Positions 54,495-64,000 of a stretch of 64,000 bases of DNA are shown piece by piece (the stretch's first letter is position 1; every line of letters starts with the position of its first letter). Position numbers and translations under genes: made by a program. Below the pieces are notes generated by a model. That model worked only from the letters and a program-made list of their open reading frames with translations, was not told the origin of the DNA and did not search any database. Origin of the DNA: Chaetoderma sp. LZ-2023a (Eukaryota; Mollusca; Caudofoveata; Chaetodermatida; Chaetodermatidae); assembly GCA_034401795.1 (NCBI GenBank), contig CM067359.1:146388233-146452232 (forward strand), written 5' to 3'.

Positions 54495-55850
54495 TTATGC
54501 CATAATAGCGACTATCTTATGCCACCAAGCACCCAATCAGCAACTTACACATATCTAATACAAGAGCAGATATAACATTATAAAACAGCCTTCCTCCACA
54601 CAACAGATTGATACTGGAAGACCATTTCCAGCGCCCACACAGAAAAACTCATCAACAGAAGGCATCACGGTTGGAATGGAGAACCAACCACTGTTTCTAC
54701 ACCACATAGATCAACCTAGCAGGCACTCCATATTTCCCTTGCACCAAGCATCATCACATACAAAGATAACAACAATCGGCCACAATCGCCAACATTCGCC
54801 GAACTACCATCCCGCCAACACTGGGCGATTTGCCCACCTTTGTCAGTTCGACATATTCGGCGATGAATTCTAAGTCACTGAAAAAATGTGCTCACTGAGT
54901 CACCGAAAAATGCACTCATCGAGTCGCCTAAAATCTTGTTCGCCGAATCACCAAAACTTATACTCACCGATTTGCCGACGTAATCATCGCCGAATCGCCA
55001 AAATTCCCACAACCCCTGAATCGCTGAAATTCTTCAACAATCATCAATTCACCCACCTTTGCAGTGACAAGCAGATTATATACGGCAACGACCCCACCAC
55101 TTGGATGCAACACCCATTTTATATACAGTATTAAAATGATAGCCACATAATACACGCAATCCCAGATGACTTTGTTAAGCGAGAGAGACACCTGCAGACT
55201 GCTGTCAGTAAGCGAGTAGGATTTGCTACCGAAAGCTGAGGCTCAATTATGGTCTGGTCCAAGAACTGCAGTAAGCTATGACGGCATGCATGCTCTAAGT
55301 AACTCTGTCCCACCCATAAGGGCTCAGCTGTAACAGAGCGAACACATATCAATGTACTACAAAGTCATCAACGCATGCATTACAGCTACAAACCCTCGCT
55401 GAAAAATATTTAGACACGTTACAGCGGCTGATTCCCTCGGTATACAGACAGCCTCACATACTATATATACCAACCAGCGCCCCCCCCCCCCTCCCAACCC
55501 AGAACACGGACACGCAGAACAATCGCCTCACTAAGTCTTCAAACAATGGGATACTGTATTGTATTATTATTGTTTCTGTATTTATGACCTGTACCTACCA
55601 CTCAAGTTCTTGTCCAGGTGCGTCGAGTCTGGTTCCTCTCATAGATGAGGAAAGCTTGGCAACCCACACACTGGGTAAACGCTGGTCATATATATTACAA
55701 GTGGTTCAGTAACTTGATTCATTTTATATGTGATGCCTAAACTACGAACATTCCAAATTGACACTTCATAAGACTGATACGAATTTGACAATTACACTAC
55801 CGTGCTCAGTAATTATAATCAGCTGAGCCGGGACTACACATCACCACTCA
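54495..55850. other. No gene; degenerate TCACCGAATCGCC repeat at 54850-55040
   Basis: Between 54780 and 55040 a short motif around GAGTCACCGAAAA and CCGAATCGCCAAAA recurs with spacings of about 20-30 bp. A C10 run lies near 55482. Nothing else is recognised. Confidence 0.5.
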
Positions 55851-55854
55851 ACCA

Positions 55855-56275
55855 CGCACGCACTCACTCACTCACTCACCTCCCACACACGCACTCACTC
55901 ACTCACTCACTCACTCACTCACTCACGCACACACTCGCTCGCTCACGCACTCACTCACTCACTCACTCACTCACTCACTCACTCACTTACTCCACTCCAC
56001 TCCACTCCACTCCACTCCACTCCACTCCACTCCACTCCACTCCACTCCACGCCACTCCACTCCACTCCACTCCACTCCACTCACCATCTAGCGCATTCAC
56101 TCAGGCACTCACTCTCTTACTCACCCACCCACCCACCCACCCACCCACCCACCCACCCACCCACCCACCCACCCACCCACCCATTCACTCACTCACTCAC
56201 TCACTCACTCACTCACTCACTCACTCACTCACTCACTCACTCACTCACTCACTCACTCACTCATTCACTCACTCA
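55855..56275. repeat. Three-phase microsatellite (ACTC, CCACT, CCCA, ACTC)
   Basis: ACTC repeats (55855-55985) pass into CCACT repeats (about 55990-56085), a short break, CCCA repeats (56124-56183) and ACTC repeats again (56185-56275). All three motifs can be derived from one another by one or two changes. The 161-codon frame over it is an artefact. Confidence 0.95.
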
Positions 56276-56409
56276 AAAATGGTGTAAAATGATCAAAAAT
56301 TATCAAGAAGCATAAAAAATGGTACAAAAACTACCAGAAACAACCAAAATGAATAATAATGACATAAATTGTCAAAAACAGCAGAAAAAAGGGGGAAATC
56401 AGTCAGGAT

Positions 56410-56526
56410 TGTGGGAGATAGCCGTAGTAAGAGTTGTGCCGAGTTGCACAATCACAAGCGCTAGAGCCACCTAGAAGCTGGATAAACCACAAACACGACT
56501 TGTCAGTTTAAGGTATATAGAGAGAA
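56410..56526 (-). repeat. LTR end of the BEL/Pao element, 3' copy
   Basis: TGTGGGAGATAGC at 56410 through TTTAAGGTATATAGAGAGAA matches 63285-63421 in direct orientation. On the minus strand it ends GCTATCTCCCACA. It is the distal end of the 3' LTR; the inner LTR boundary is not defined because the other copy stops at 63421. Confidence 0.6.
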
Positions 56527-56979
56527 TATATTTATTTTCTGCTTCCTACAAACATGTGAGCGGGGACTGTACAATCATGATGACCTGCATGTATCAATAC
56601 GGCTACAGAGAGTAAACAAGCTGACTCAGTTCTAGTTCATAGGTTCATAGGCACTAAACTTCTAACCCGTACATTCCAACATTTTTCCAACCATTTCCCT
56701 ACACTCACCCGGCTGAAAGGTAGGCTCCGAAAGGGTTAAATCGAGTGTCAACGATTATAGAGGTATTGAAAGAAACGATAGTGAAAAGCTTAATCTTTAG
56801 AATCCAATTTAAGAAATATATCCCAAACTTCATTTGATTTAAACATATTTTATTGTAACAATTGCACAATGGGATCGGGCACACGTTCTTACAACTTAGA
56901 TTTGCCCTCTCCCTACAGAATTATTATAAGCAGCCAATGATTGAGAACACTAAAACGAGGTGAGAGAAAAACAATAAAT

Positions 56980-56982
56980 TAA

Positions 56983-57041
<59 letters not shown>

Positions 57042-57048
57042 AGAGAGA
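56980..57048. repeat. (GTGC)n microsatellite
   Basis: GTGT then about eleven GTGC units and GAGAGAGA. Frames starting at 56983-56987 are artefacts of it. Confidence 0.95.
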
Positions 57049-58040
57049 GACCATATTCATGTTTATTCCATACCGTCGTCATTTACCCCCATTTACCCAC
57101 CCCAAGCCTTCCTCTCAACTCCCACAATGCTTTCACCAGGTCTTCTCTTCTCGTTTCTTACACGAAACAAAACGAAAGAGAAACGAGAAATGAGACCCAG
57201 TTACCTCCAACCCCGACCACCCCAAACTTCATTACTGGATCTCAAGTTCATTCCAATGATTAAACATAGACTAGTAAACAACTGAACGTATAAAGTGACG
57301 TTGCAAGTATAAGTAATTATATGACTATACTATCAGAGAGTAACTATACGAGCATAATTATTAATAAGGCTATTTGGTGATATTGTAGTATATGCAAATA
57401 TGTGGTAGTCGACGCTCTACACATATCCACTCCGAGGACTTCTCAACATACTCCGAGCCTCGTGGATATACTGAAATTACACAAACACTGAAATCAACTC
57501 ATTATAATTACGCAAATGGCATCAAGGCACGATCTATACATGTCCACTTTGAGTGGCTTCTCGACTTATTCCGAACCCAGTGGACGATTACACTACAATA
57601 TTATGCAGACCTATATGCATCCACTTCGAGGAGCTTCTCGACTTATTCCGAGCCCAATGGACGATTATACTGACAATGAGTGGCTGAATATAATTGACAA
57701 TATACGATAAATACGCTAGAATGCATTTTAATAGATGCGACTGACATATAGGTATATGTGTGCCCAATAGTAATTAAAAGCTAAGTATTACCTATTACAG
57801 AAATAGCATGTGTAGTATAACATGAGATAATAATTAAGAAATAATAATAAACGTTAACGTCAAACATAGCTGATTGCCAGAGTAACCTTGCTCTTTCAGC
57901 AGCCAAACGGACAGGACGATTAATCGTATTCTGAGTCTGGTAGTGTGTTTTCACCATTGTCTGACAGGTCAATATTATCTAACATCACCTTAGAATGCAC
58001 CTCCAAAGGATAAAGTTTCACAATTGGTCAGTTAGTGACG
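57049..58040. other. Putative BEL 3' LTR region with an ~80-120 bp tandem repeat
   Basis: Three diverged units (57416, 57538, 57617 on) share TCCACTTCGAGG-CTTCTCGACTTATTCCGAGC and CAGTGGACGATTACACT. The region lies between the end of pol and the LTR end at 56410, so it may be LTR sequence. No gene is seen. Confidence 0.45.
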
Positions 58041-58042
58041 CC

Positions 58043-59587
58043 ATTTTAAGTTTTAATATCCGCCGATCTGGCAAGTCCGTCATTTCCGAATTTTAGTTTG
58101 ATAACTTTGCCAGAGCGCCAGTTATCGCATTTGTCGGTGTCCGATTGAACTAAGACAATACCTCATACACGTATTCGATTATCAGTACAACCGTTTCTGC
58201 TGTTAGTGGCATGTTGTTCACGGAGGGAAGGTAAGTATTCTATTCGCCAGCGTTTCCAGAAATGTTCAAACAGATTGTCTAAGTACACCGCACGCTTCTG
58301 GATCTCTGTCCCATTGTGTGATGAGAAGGGTGAAAGAGTTCGTCATCGTCATATATTCGATGTGGCAATAAAGTTATCATTCTACCATTGAGTAGGTGGG
58401 ATGGTGTCAAAGGTGTGTTGGCTTGATCGTCACAAGTAGCACGTGTCAAGGGATGATCATTAATAACTGCTTCTATTTCGGTTAAAATAGTGTTCAGTTC
58501 TTCAAGAGTTACACAAGCACGACCTAGTACTTTCCTTAATGAAGATTTGGTCAGTCTGATTAAATGCTCATAAAACCCGCCAAACCAGGCAGCTCGCTTA
58601 GGAATAAATGACCACTTAACATGTTTATTGGCTAGATAGGCCAGAGTTTTTTCATCAGAAAGTAGCCGCTTGATGTTGTCGTCAGCAGAGATAAACGTAG
58701 CAGCATTATTCGAAATCGGCTGCGCTGGGAGCGACCGTCTACTGCTAAATCGACGGAAAGCACGCAGAAAGGATTCAGTTGTCATGTCATTCACCAGTTC
58801 TAAGTGAATCGCTCTAGTTATTGCGCACGTAAACAAACAGACATACGCCTTGTTGAACTTAGTACGAGAGTCCTTGTAATGTAATACTCCCGTAAAATCT
58901 ATGCCAGTCACGGAGAAGGGTGGAGTCTCTTTAATCCTACACACTGGTAGGGGTGGGTACTGGCTTCTGGTAGGGTTTCCCATTGACTAATAGGCAATGT
59001 TTACATCTTCTGAGAAGCGATTTCACGATAGGTCGAATCTTCGATATCCAGTAAGTCTGTCTAATGTAATTTATCGTTCCTTCAACTCCAGAGTGTAATG
59101 ATATGCTGTGTACATGCATGATCGTAAGATGTGTGTATGCATGTTGTGTGGGTAAAAGAACAGGAAATTTGTGATTATAGCTTAAATCTGCATTTTGCAA
59201 CCTACCGGCACAGCGTATTAACCCTTCAGTATCAACAAACAGTTTTAATTGATTCACGAGAGGACAATTTCCATTCCTCTGCATTGCCGCAAATTCAGAC
59301 GCAAACACATCTGACTGAATAGATTTAATCCACAGTAATTTGACGTCGCTTAGTTCCTTGGCTGTGACATACTTATGTGTCGCACACACCCGTTTCCACA
59401 GTTTGGATACGAATCTGCAAACATATGCTGTTATCCTCAGTAATCTCCCGAGAGAGCTATAATGGTTAATGTTCATCACACGCTTTACATCGTAACCTGT
59501 CGGTGATGACGCCTTTGCTGTCATCTCGACTCCTAGGTTGTGAATCAGCTGCACGGGAGCAGGTAAGTCCATGACAGTACAATACAT
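58043..59587 (-). pseudogene. BEL integrase and C-terminal domain
   Basis: ISLHSGVEGTINYIRQTYWI and CKHCLLVNGKPYQ form the integrase zinc region in the frame 58937-59587. In the next frame (58279-58983) come PPFSVTGIDFTGVL (first D), ITRAIHLELVNDMTTESFLR and WSFIPKRAAWFGGFYEHLIR (region of the catalytic E). The expected SDNAATF reads SNNAATF, so the second catalytic Asp has become Asn. The tail to about 58043 is the DUF5641-type domain. Confidence 0.8.
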
Positions 59588-61527
59588 AGGACATGGTTGA
59601 CAGAGGTGTTCAACAGTTCACAGACAGGAAAATCTCCTGATGAGAGCCATTGAGGGCCCTTAAACCACAGGTCAGAATCTGCTAAATGCTTAGCCGTAAT
59701 GCCACACATCAAAAGGTCAGCTGGATTGTCTTTACCAGCACAGTATCTCACGTCCTCAAATTGCATTGCTCGAATTTCGATGACTTGATTTTGTACAAAC
59801 ACAGGTAGTCATTTCTCCGAACGTAGCCAATGTATCACAATTTGTGAGTCGCTCCACAGAGTCCGTTTAACAATATGCAAGTTTGTAAGTTCTTTAGTTA
59901 TGAATTTCGCCAATCGTGCTGCAATTAAGGCTGCCAATAATTCGAGTCTAGGGAGGCTAATATCCTTGATAGGTTTAATTCTAGTTTTCGCCATGACCAT
60001 CGCAGTTTGGACTCCACATTTCAGGTAGGCAACCACGCCGTATGCCCTAGAGCTGGCGTCCGCATAAAGGTGCAAGTCGCAATTGACACCAAAATTGCCA
60101 GTGAAGTAGAGACGATTAATCTGGGTGTACCTTGCATAGTCTAACTCGTCACGTATCTTATACCAATCATTGGCCAAATCATCAGGCAATAATTCATCCC
60201 AGTCATGATTGCCGTGCCACAGTTTTTGAATTAGTAATTTCGCTTGTACAGGTGCTAATATCCCCAGGGGATCAAACAGTGAAGCTGCCTCGCGAATCAC
60301 TTCGCACTTGGTAGGCAACCAGTTGCTATTGCCGCTTGGGCCAGTTGAGAATGTCAACATGTCATTGATCGTTGACCATTGCATTCCAAGGACGCCTACG
60401 TTCTCGTTTGGATCATTATTTTTGTCATTACTAGCAATCTCGCGCAATTTAGTATCATTCGTGGCCCACATACGTAGCTTAAAACCACCATGTTGCATTA
60501 GTTCATTTGCAACATTATAGTAATTTATGGCCATTTCAGAAGTCAGAACGCCGGACAAAGAATCAACCCTAATGCCACTAATGACATTGTCAATGTACGT
60601 GTTCCTACCAATGTCATTAGACACATCACACGGACTTGACTCAAGATGAGTTTTCAAAACAGTGTTCAAGATAAAGGGACTGCAAGTCGCGCCAAAGGAG
60701 ATAGATTGGAACCGATAGGTATCCAATTCACTTTCTGGATTACCAGGAGCTGCAATCCAGAGAAATTTCGTGAAATCTCTGTCTTCTGGATTCAACTGCG
60801 CATTGAGAAACACCTTTTCAATATCGGCAGTAAATCCTATGTTATTTACACGAAAGCGCAATAAAATTCCAACCAAATCATTAGTTAATGCCGGACCAGT
60901 TTCCAAACACTGATTCAAACTTGGACTGTTTGTTTGCTTACAAATACAATCGTACACAATCCGAATGGGTGTGGTAGCAGACTCTTTAGTGATGCAATGA
61001 TGGGGTATGTAGTGCCCCTGTGTGACGTCATCATCAACCACCTTTTCAATGAAACCTTGGGACAATTGATCTGCACTAATAGAATTGTATGTTTGTAACA
61101 ATTCTGGTGATAAATTTCTGATCATAGATCATGTTCTCGCTTGACAAACATTGTAATTTGTGGGTAAGGGTGGGTGATCGGAGCGCCATTGTAATTTAGC
61201 GCAGTATTTGCTGTCTACCATGCTGATGCTTTCATCACGATAATTTTCAAATTTCTGTTGGTTCGAAATTGTATCATCATCAGTAATACCGACAGTTTCC
61301 AAATCGCAGTATTTAGACAGATTTGAGATATTGTTATGAGTATCAAGCATACTATTCACTAATTCCAACAGACAAACAGTTTTGTACATGCCTATATCGG
61401 TTTTTAAATTAGTGGGTCCAGACAGAAGATAACCTAGTTTCGAGGGAACATGCACTGGCCCCACTGGCCCTGGACCGCGGATAATTTCATCAGTAATCAC
61501 AGACCAATAAAAATCAGCCCCTAGCAA
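59545..61527 (-). pseudogene. BEL reverse transcriptase and RNase H
   Basis: One frame runs from 61527 to 59545 with two TGA stops (61129-61131 and 59809-59811). RT motifs are RIVYDCICKQTNSPSLNQCL, GFTADIEKVFLNAQL (first Asp), FGATCSPFILN and TYIDNVISG, where YVDD of most RTs is YIDN. Asn at this site is frequent in BEL relatives as far as I recall, so it need not be a lesion. RNase H begins DLHLYADASSRAYGV and has ISLPRLELLAALIAARL and RTLWSDSQIVIHWLRSEK. Confidence 0.85.
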
Positions 61528-61553
61528 CAGATCTATCTCAAAGTAATCTGAGC

Positions 61554-63242
61554 TTACCGGCTAGTTAATTTCTGCAAGTACGCATAGTTCCTAACAGCTG
61601 ACTTGACATGGTTTTTCATCGCAGTGGAAATTTTGGGAACTATTAAAGTTCGGATTTCTAGGTTACCATCAAGTGTTGCTAAGTTCACAGTGGCGACCAT
61701 GACCTTTTGCAAGCCACGAGATTCAGCCCCAAATGCACTCAGTTCAACGGTTTCCATGTCACAAGTATCCAGGTTAATGGCCAATTTATTAGCAGTGGCC
61801 TGGTTCAGAAAACTTCGTTGCGAGCCCTGGTCAAAAAGAACATTAACCCTATCGCTGCGCGTTGCAGATTCTAATCTAGCAACGGCTGTTTTGAGCAAGA
61901 CTGGACCGGAAGTCTTGGTCATAGCAACGTGAGTCGCATTTATGGACTCCGGTTTTGTATTTAACTCCTTGTTTGGAACTACACTAGGCTTACGTGAGGA
62001 TGTAAACGATGCAAACCTACCCCTGTTACAAATAGCAGTGTGGTGTCTTCCTTGGCAGTTTCGACAACAATTACGAGAATTTCACTGTGAAGCTTTTTGA
62101 TTTCCACGGAGACAATTATAACACAACCGGTTGTGCATTATTATATCCCTGCGTTTTTGGCGATCGGGAACCACAGTACAGTTCGCATGGAAATGGTGTC
62201 CCTTACAGAAAGCACAAATATTCCTTTGCGTCGGTGGCATGTGTAGGGTTTGGAATGAAGCTGTTGTAGCACTGAGTTCATCAGACAATGAGTGCGGGTT
62301 GGTGCCAGCAACCGCAGCTTGAATTTCACTGTACAAAGATGATCTGGGTTGACCCAAAGTCCACGCCTTATCGCCATGTTCACGTGAAATATTCGTTCTC
62401 ACGTAACCCAGTAGTTTCTCGAACACTAATGGCACTAAAAGATCTCCGCAGCTTTCTTCAGATTTTCCTAACGACTTTAACCCTCTAATATAACTTTCCA
62501 AGTCATCGTAGAGCTCACGAATAGAATTCAGAGAATTTGATGGTTTTGGAAGTTCCCACAAAGCTTTCATGTAGCTAGAAATCAACTTATGTGGCTGTCC
62601 GTAACGATCCTTTATCAATTCCATGGCCTCGATGTAATTAGCACTTGCCAATTGGGGCCCCTCAATTGTCTTTACCGCATCACGTGTCAACTGTGCAATC
62701 AGGTATTGGAACTTTTGAACGTTATTCAGTTTAGTGTCACTATCCACAGCAGCAGTAAATGTATCAATACATCAGTTCCAACGAAGTACGTTTCTGTCAA
62801 ACTTTGGTACTTGCAGTTTTGGCAGATTAACCGTTCTATTCCCAGTAGTAGAATTAGTATTACCTGACGACGAGTCCGTATATACACCAGTGGAGCTAAG
62901 CACATTAACATTGACAATGCTTAACTGCTGTTTTAAATCCATTAAATAGTCATCCGATTTGATAATCGCATCCGCTAATTCGTCCGTACCCATCGCTTCC
63001 ATTATGATGTCATCGATATCCCGTAGTTGCGCAAGTTTCGTAACAGCCGAGTCATATATTCCCTGGAATGTTTGTTGTTGTAATAATGATGGTAGATTCG
63101 TAAAGGTAACTTTCAAGTCCTGTAGTTTCTTTAGTAACGTAGTCATTTGCCCATGATGGGCTCCCCGCGATGTCATCAGTCTTCTCATTGTATCTGCCGT
63201 CAGTAGACTTTGATTCTCCATCATCATCGTGTCGTTATCCAC
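61554..63242 (-). pseudogene. BEL gag and protease
   Basis: One frame runs from the ATG at 63242 to 61554, broken only by TGA stops at 62772-62774 and 62082-62084. The gag part has VNLPKLQVPKFDRNVLRW and FTAAVDSDTKLNNVQKFQYL (DUF1759-type), GLKSLGKSEESCGDLLVPLV, then knuckles CAFCKGHHFHANC, LCYNCL and CRNCQGRHHTAIC. The protease part has VNVLFDQGSQRSFL (catalytic Asp in DQGS) and LEIRTLIVPKIS. Confidence 0.85.
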
Positions 63243-63284
63243 TTGTCTTCTACTGGCTCATCCATCTCGTCGGATCAGAAAGAA

Positions 63285-63421
63285 TGTGTGAGATAGCTGT
63301 GGTAAGAGTTGTGCCGAGTTGCACAATCACAATAACACCACAATGGGTGGTTCAAAGCTAGAGCCAACTATAAGCTGGATAAACCACAAACACGACTTGT
63401 CAGTTTAAGGTATATAGAGAG
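63285..63421 (-). repeat. LTR end of the BEL/Pao element, 5' copy
   Basis: It matches 56410-56526 except for an internal insertion of roughly 20-25 bp (AATAACACCACAATGGGTGG-like). It lies 43 bp outside the gag ATG. Similarity stops at 63421, where A-rich simple sequence begins, so the 5' LTR is truncated. Confidence 0.6.
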
Positions 63422-64000
63422 AAAGTTCCAAAATTGGCCAAAAATAATAAGAAATGGACAAAAAAAACAAAAAAGTAGTCAACGTGATAAAAACGACAAA
63501 ATATTATCGGAAATGGCCGAAATTGGTCAAAACCTGTTAAAATTGGTCTAAACGGTCCAAAATTGGCAACAGATAATCAAAAATTGACAAAAACATAAAA
63601 AAGTAGTAAAAAATTATGAAAAACGATGAAACTAATAAAAACAATGGCCAAAATCGGTTAAAATTTGAAAGAAATGGTCAAGATCCATAAAAAATTACCA
63701 AAAATTGTGTAAAATCATCAAAAATGATCAAGAAGCATAAAAAATGGAACAAAAACTACCAAAAACAATCAGAATTGTCAGCAACGATACAAGAATTGTC
63801 AACATCGGTAAAAAAAAAAGTCCAATAAAGGCAAAAAAATACTAATTCAGCAGTAAATGGGTTAATCAAGATTTGCAATTTAGCATTAAAATGGTTAATA
63901 GAAGAATTCAGCAGTAAAATGGTTAATTGAGTACTGTAATTCAGTAGTATAAGGGTTAATTTAGCCTTGTTATTCAGCAGTAAAAGTGTTAATTGACACT
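63422..64000. repeat. A-rich AAAATTGGTCAAAAA simple sequence and a 40-45 bp array
   Basis: Degenerate AAAATTGGTCAAAA/AAATGGTCAAA units run to about 63800. A stretch at 63706-63780 matches 56279-56355 on the other side of the BEL element. From about 63840 a 40-45 bp unit with TTCAGCAGTAAAATGGTTAA repeats to the window end. Confidence 0.75.

Larger units (their letters stand above)
58040..63242 (-). mobile_element. Decayed BEL/Pao retrotransposon
   Basis: Minus-strand order is gag (DUF1759-type) with zinc knuckles, protease (DUF1758-type), RT, RNase H, integrase and a C-terminal DUF5641-like end (IVLVQSD...RSGKVIKL). Short direct repeats flank it at 56410-56526 and 63285-63421. In-frame stops at 62772, 62082, 61129 and 59809 and frameshifts near 61540, 59570, 58960 and 58280 inactivate it. 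Confidence 0.85.

Noticed and set aside
54191..57285. Cys/Arg/Val-, Thr/His-rich frames at 54191, 55802 and 56983
   Set aside because: All are translations of ACGC, ACTC and GTGC microsatellites, with no domain outside the repeat.

Overview
The window is eukaryotic, intron-containing, repeat-saturated DNA, most likely from a lophotrochozoan and probably a mollusc. Four things point there: BEL/Pao and Ty3/Gypsy elements, one of them with an envelope gene; foldback MITEs; a cytosolic sulfotransferase split by a long intron; and two dispersed repeats (a 'TAGCTCACCTGG...' family and an 'AGGTCAnnnTGACCT'-bearing array) of a kind I recall from molluscan genomes. The species assignment is inference. 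I found no rRNA, tRNA, CRISPR array or prokaryotic gene.

Layout. 1-3.5 kb holds minisatellite arrays. 3.7-9.2 kb holds CRE-containing foldback MITEs (family A) and a ~3.5 kb element with terminal inverted repeats (TIRs) that carries a broken gene for a PIN/FEN1-like nuclease with a cysteine-rich tail. 9.3-17.0 kb holds two exons of a host sulfotransferase on the minus strand. Its ~7.2 kb intron is filled with MITEs and two decayed non-LTR retrotransposon fragments. 18.1-26.0 kb is bounded by an inverted 'CTGGGGCCGTATTCACGAAG' motif. Inside it are a cluster of palindromic MITEs (family B), TTAA-flanked MITEs (family C), mollusc-type tandem repeats and one possible terminal exon.

26.8-32.9 kb (minus strand) is a degraded Ty3/Gypsy-type element whose integrase lies upstream of reverse transcriptase, the Gmr1-like domain order. 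33.1-44.2 kb (minus strand) is the most intact object in the window: an 11.06 kb retrovirus-like element with 1,383 bp LTRs that differ at about six positions and a 4 bp target duplication (ATAT). It has intact gag, pol and env, the last resembling baculovirus F / errantivirus envelopes. Its LTR carries a CRE, a TATA box and AATAAA. Gag and pol are linked by a candidate -1 frameshift heptamer. It landed inside the gag gene of an older Gypsy element, and both halves of that gag are still readable.

44.6-46.3 kb holds trinucleotide and ~150 bp repeats and a 500-N assembly gap. 48.9-53.4 kb (plus strand) is a decayed conventional Gypsy element. 54.4-57.0 kb is rich in microsatellites. 58.0-63.2 kb (minus strand) is a decayed BEL/Pao element in which every in-frame stop I could place is TGA. 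The window ends in A-rich simple sequence.

The sulfotransferase is the only clear host gene. Almost everything else is a nested record of transposition, and several nesting events can be ordered in time: LINE into MITE-A, MITE-C into MITE-B and into a mollusc-type repeat, and the retrovirus-like element into a Gypsy gag.
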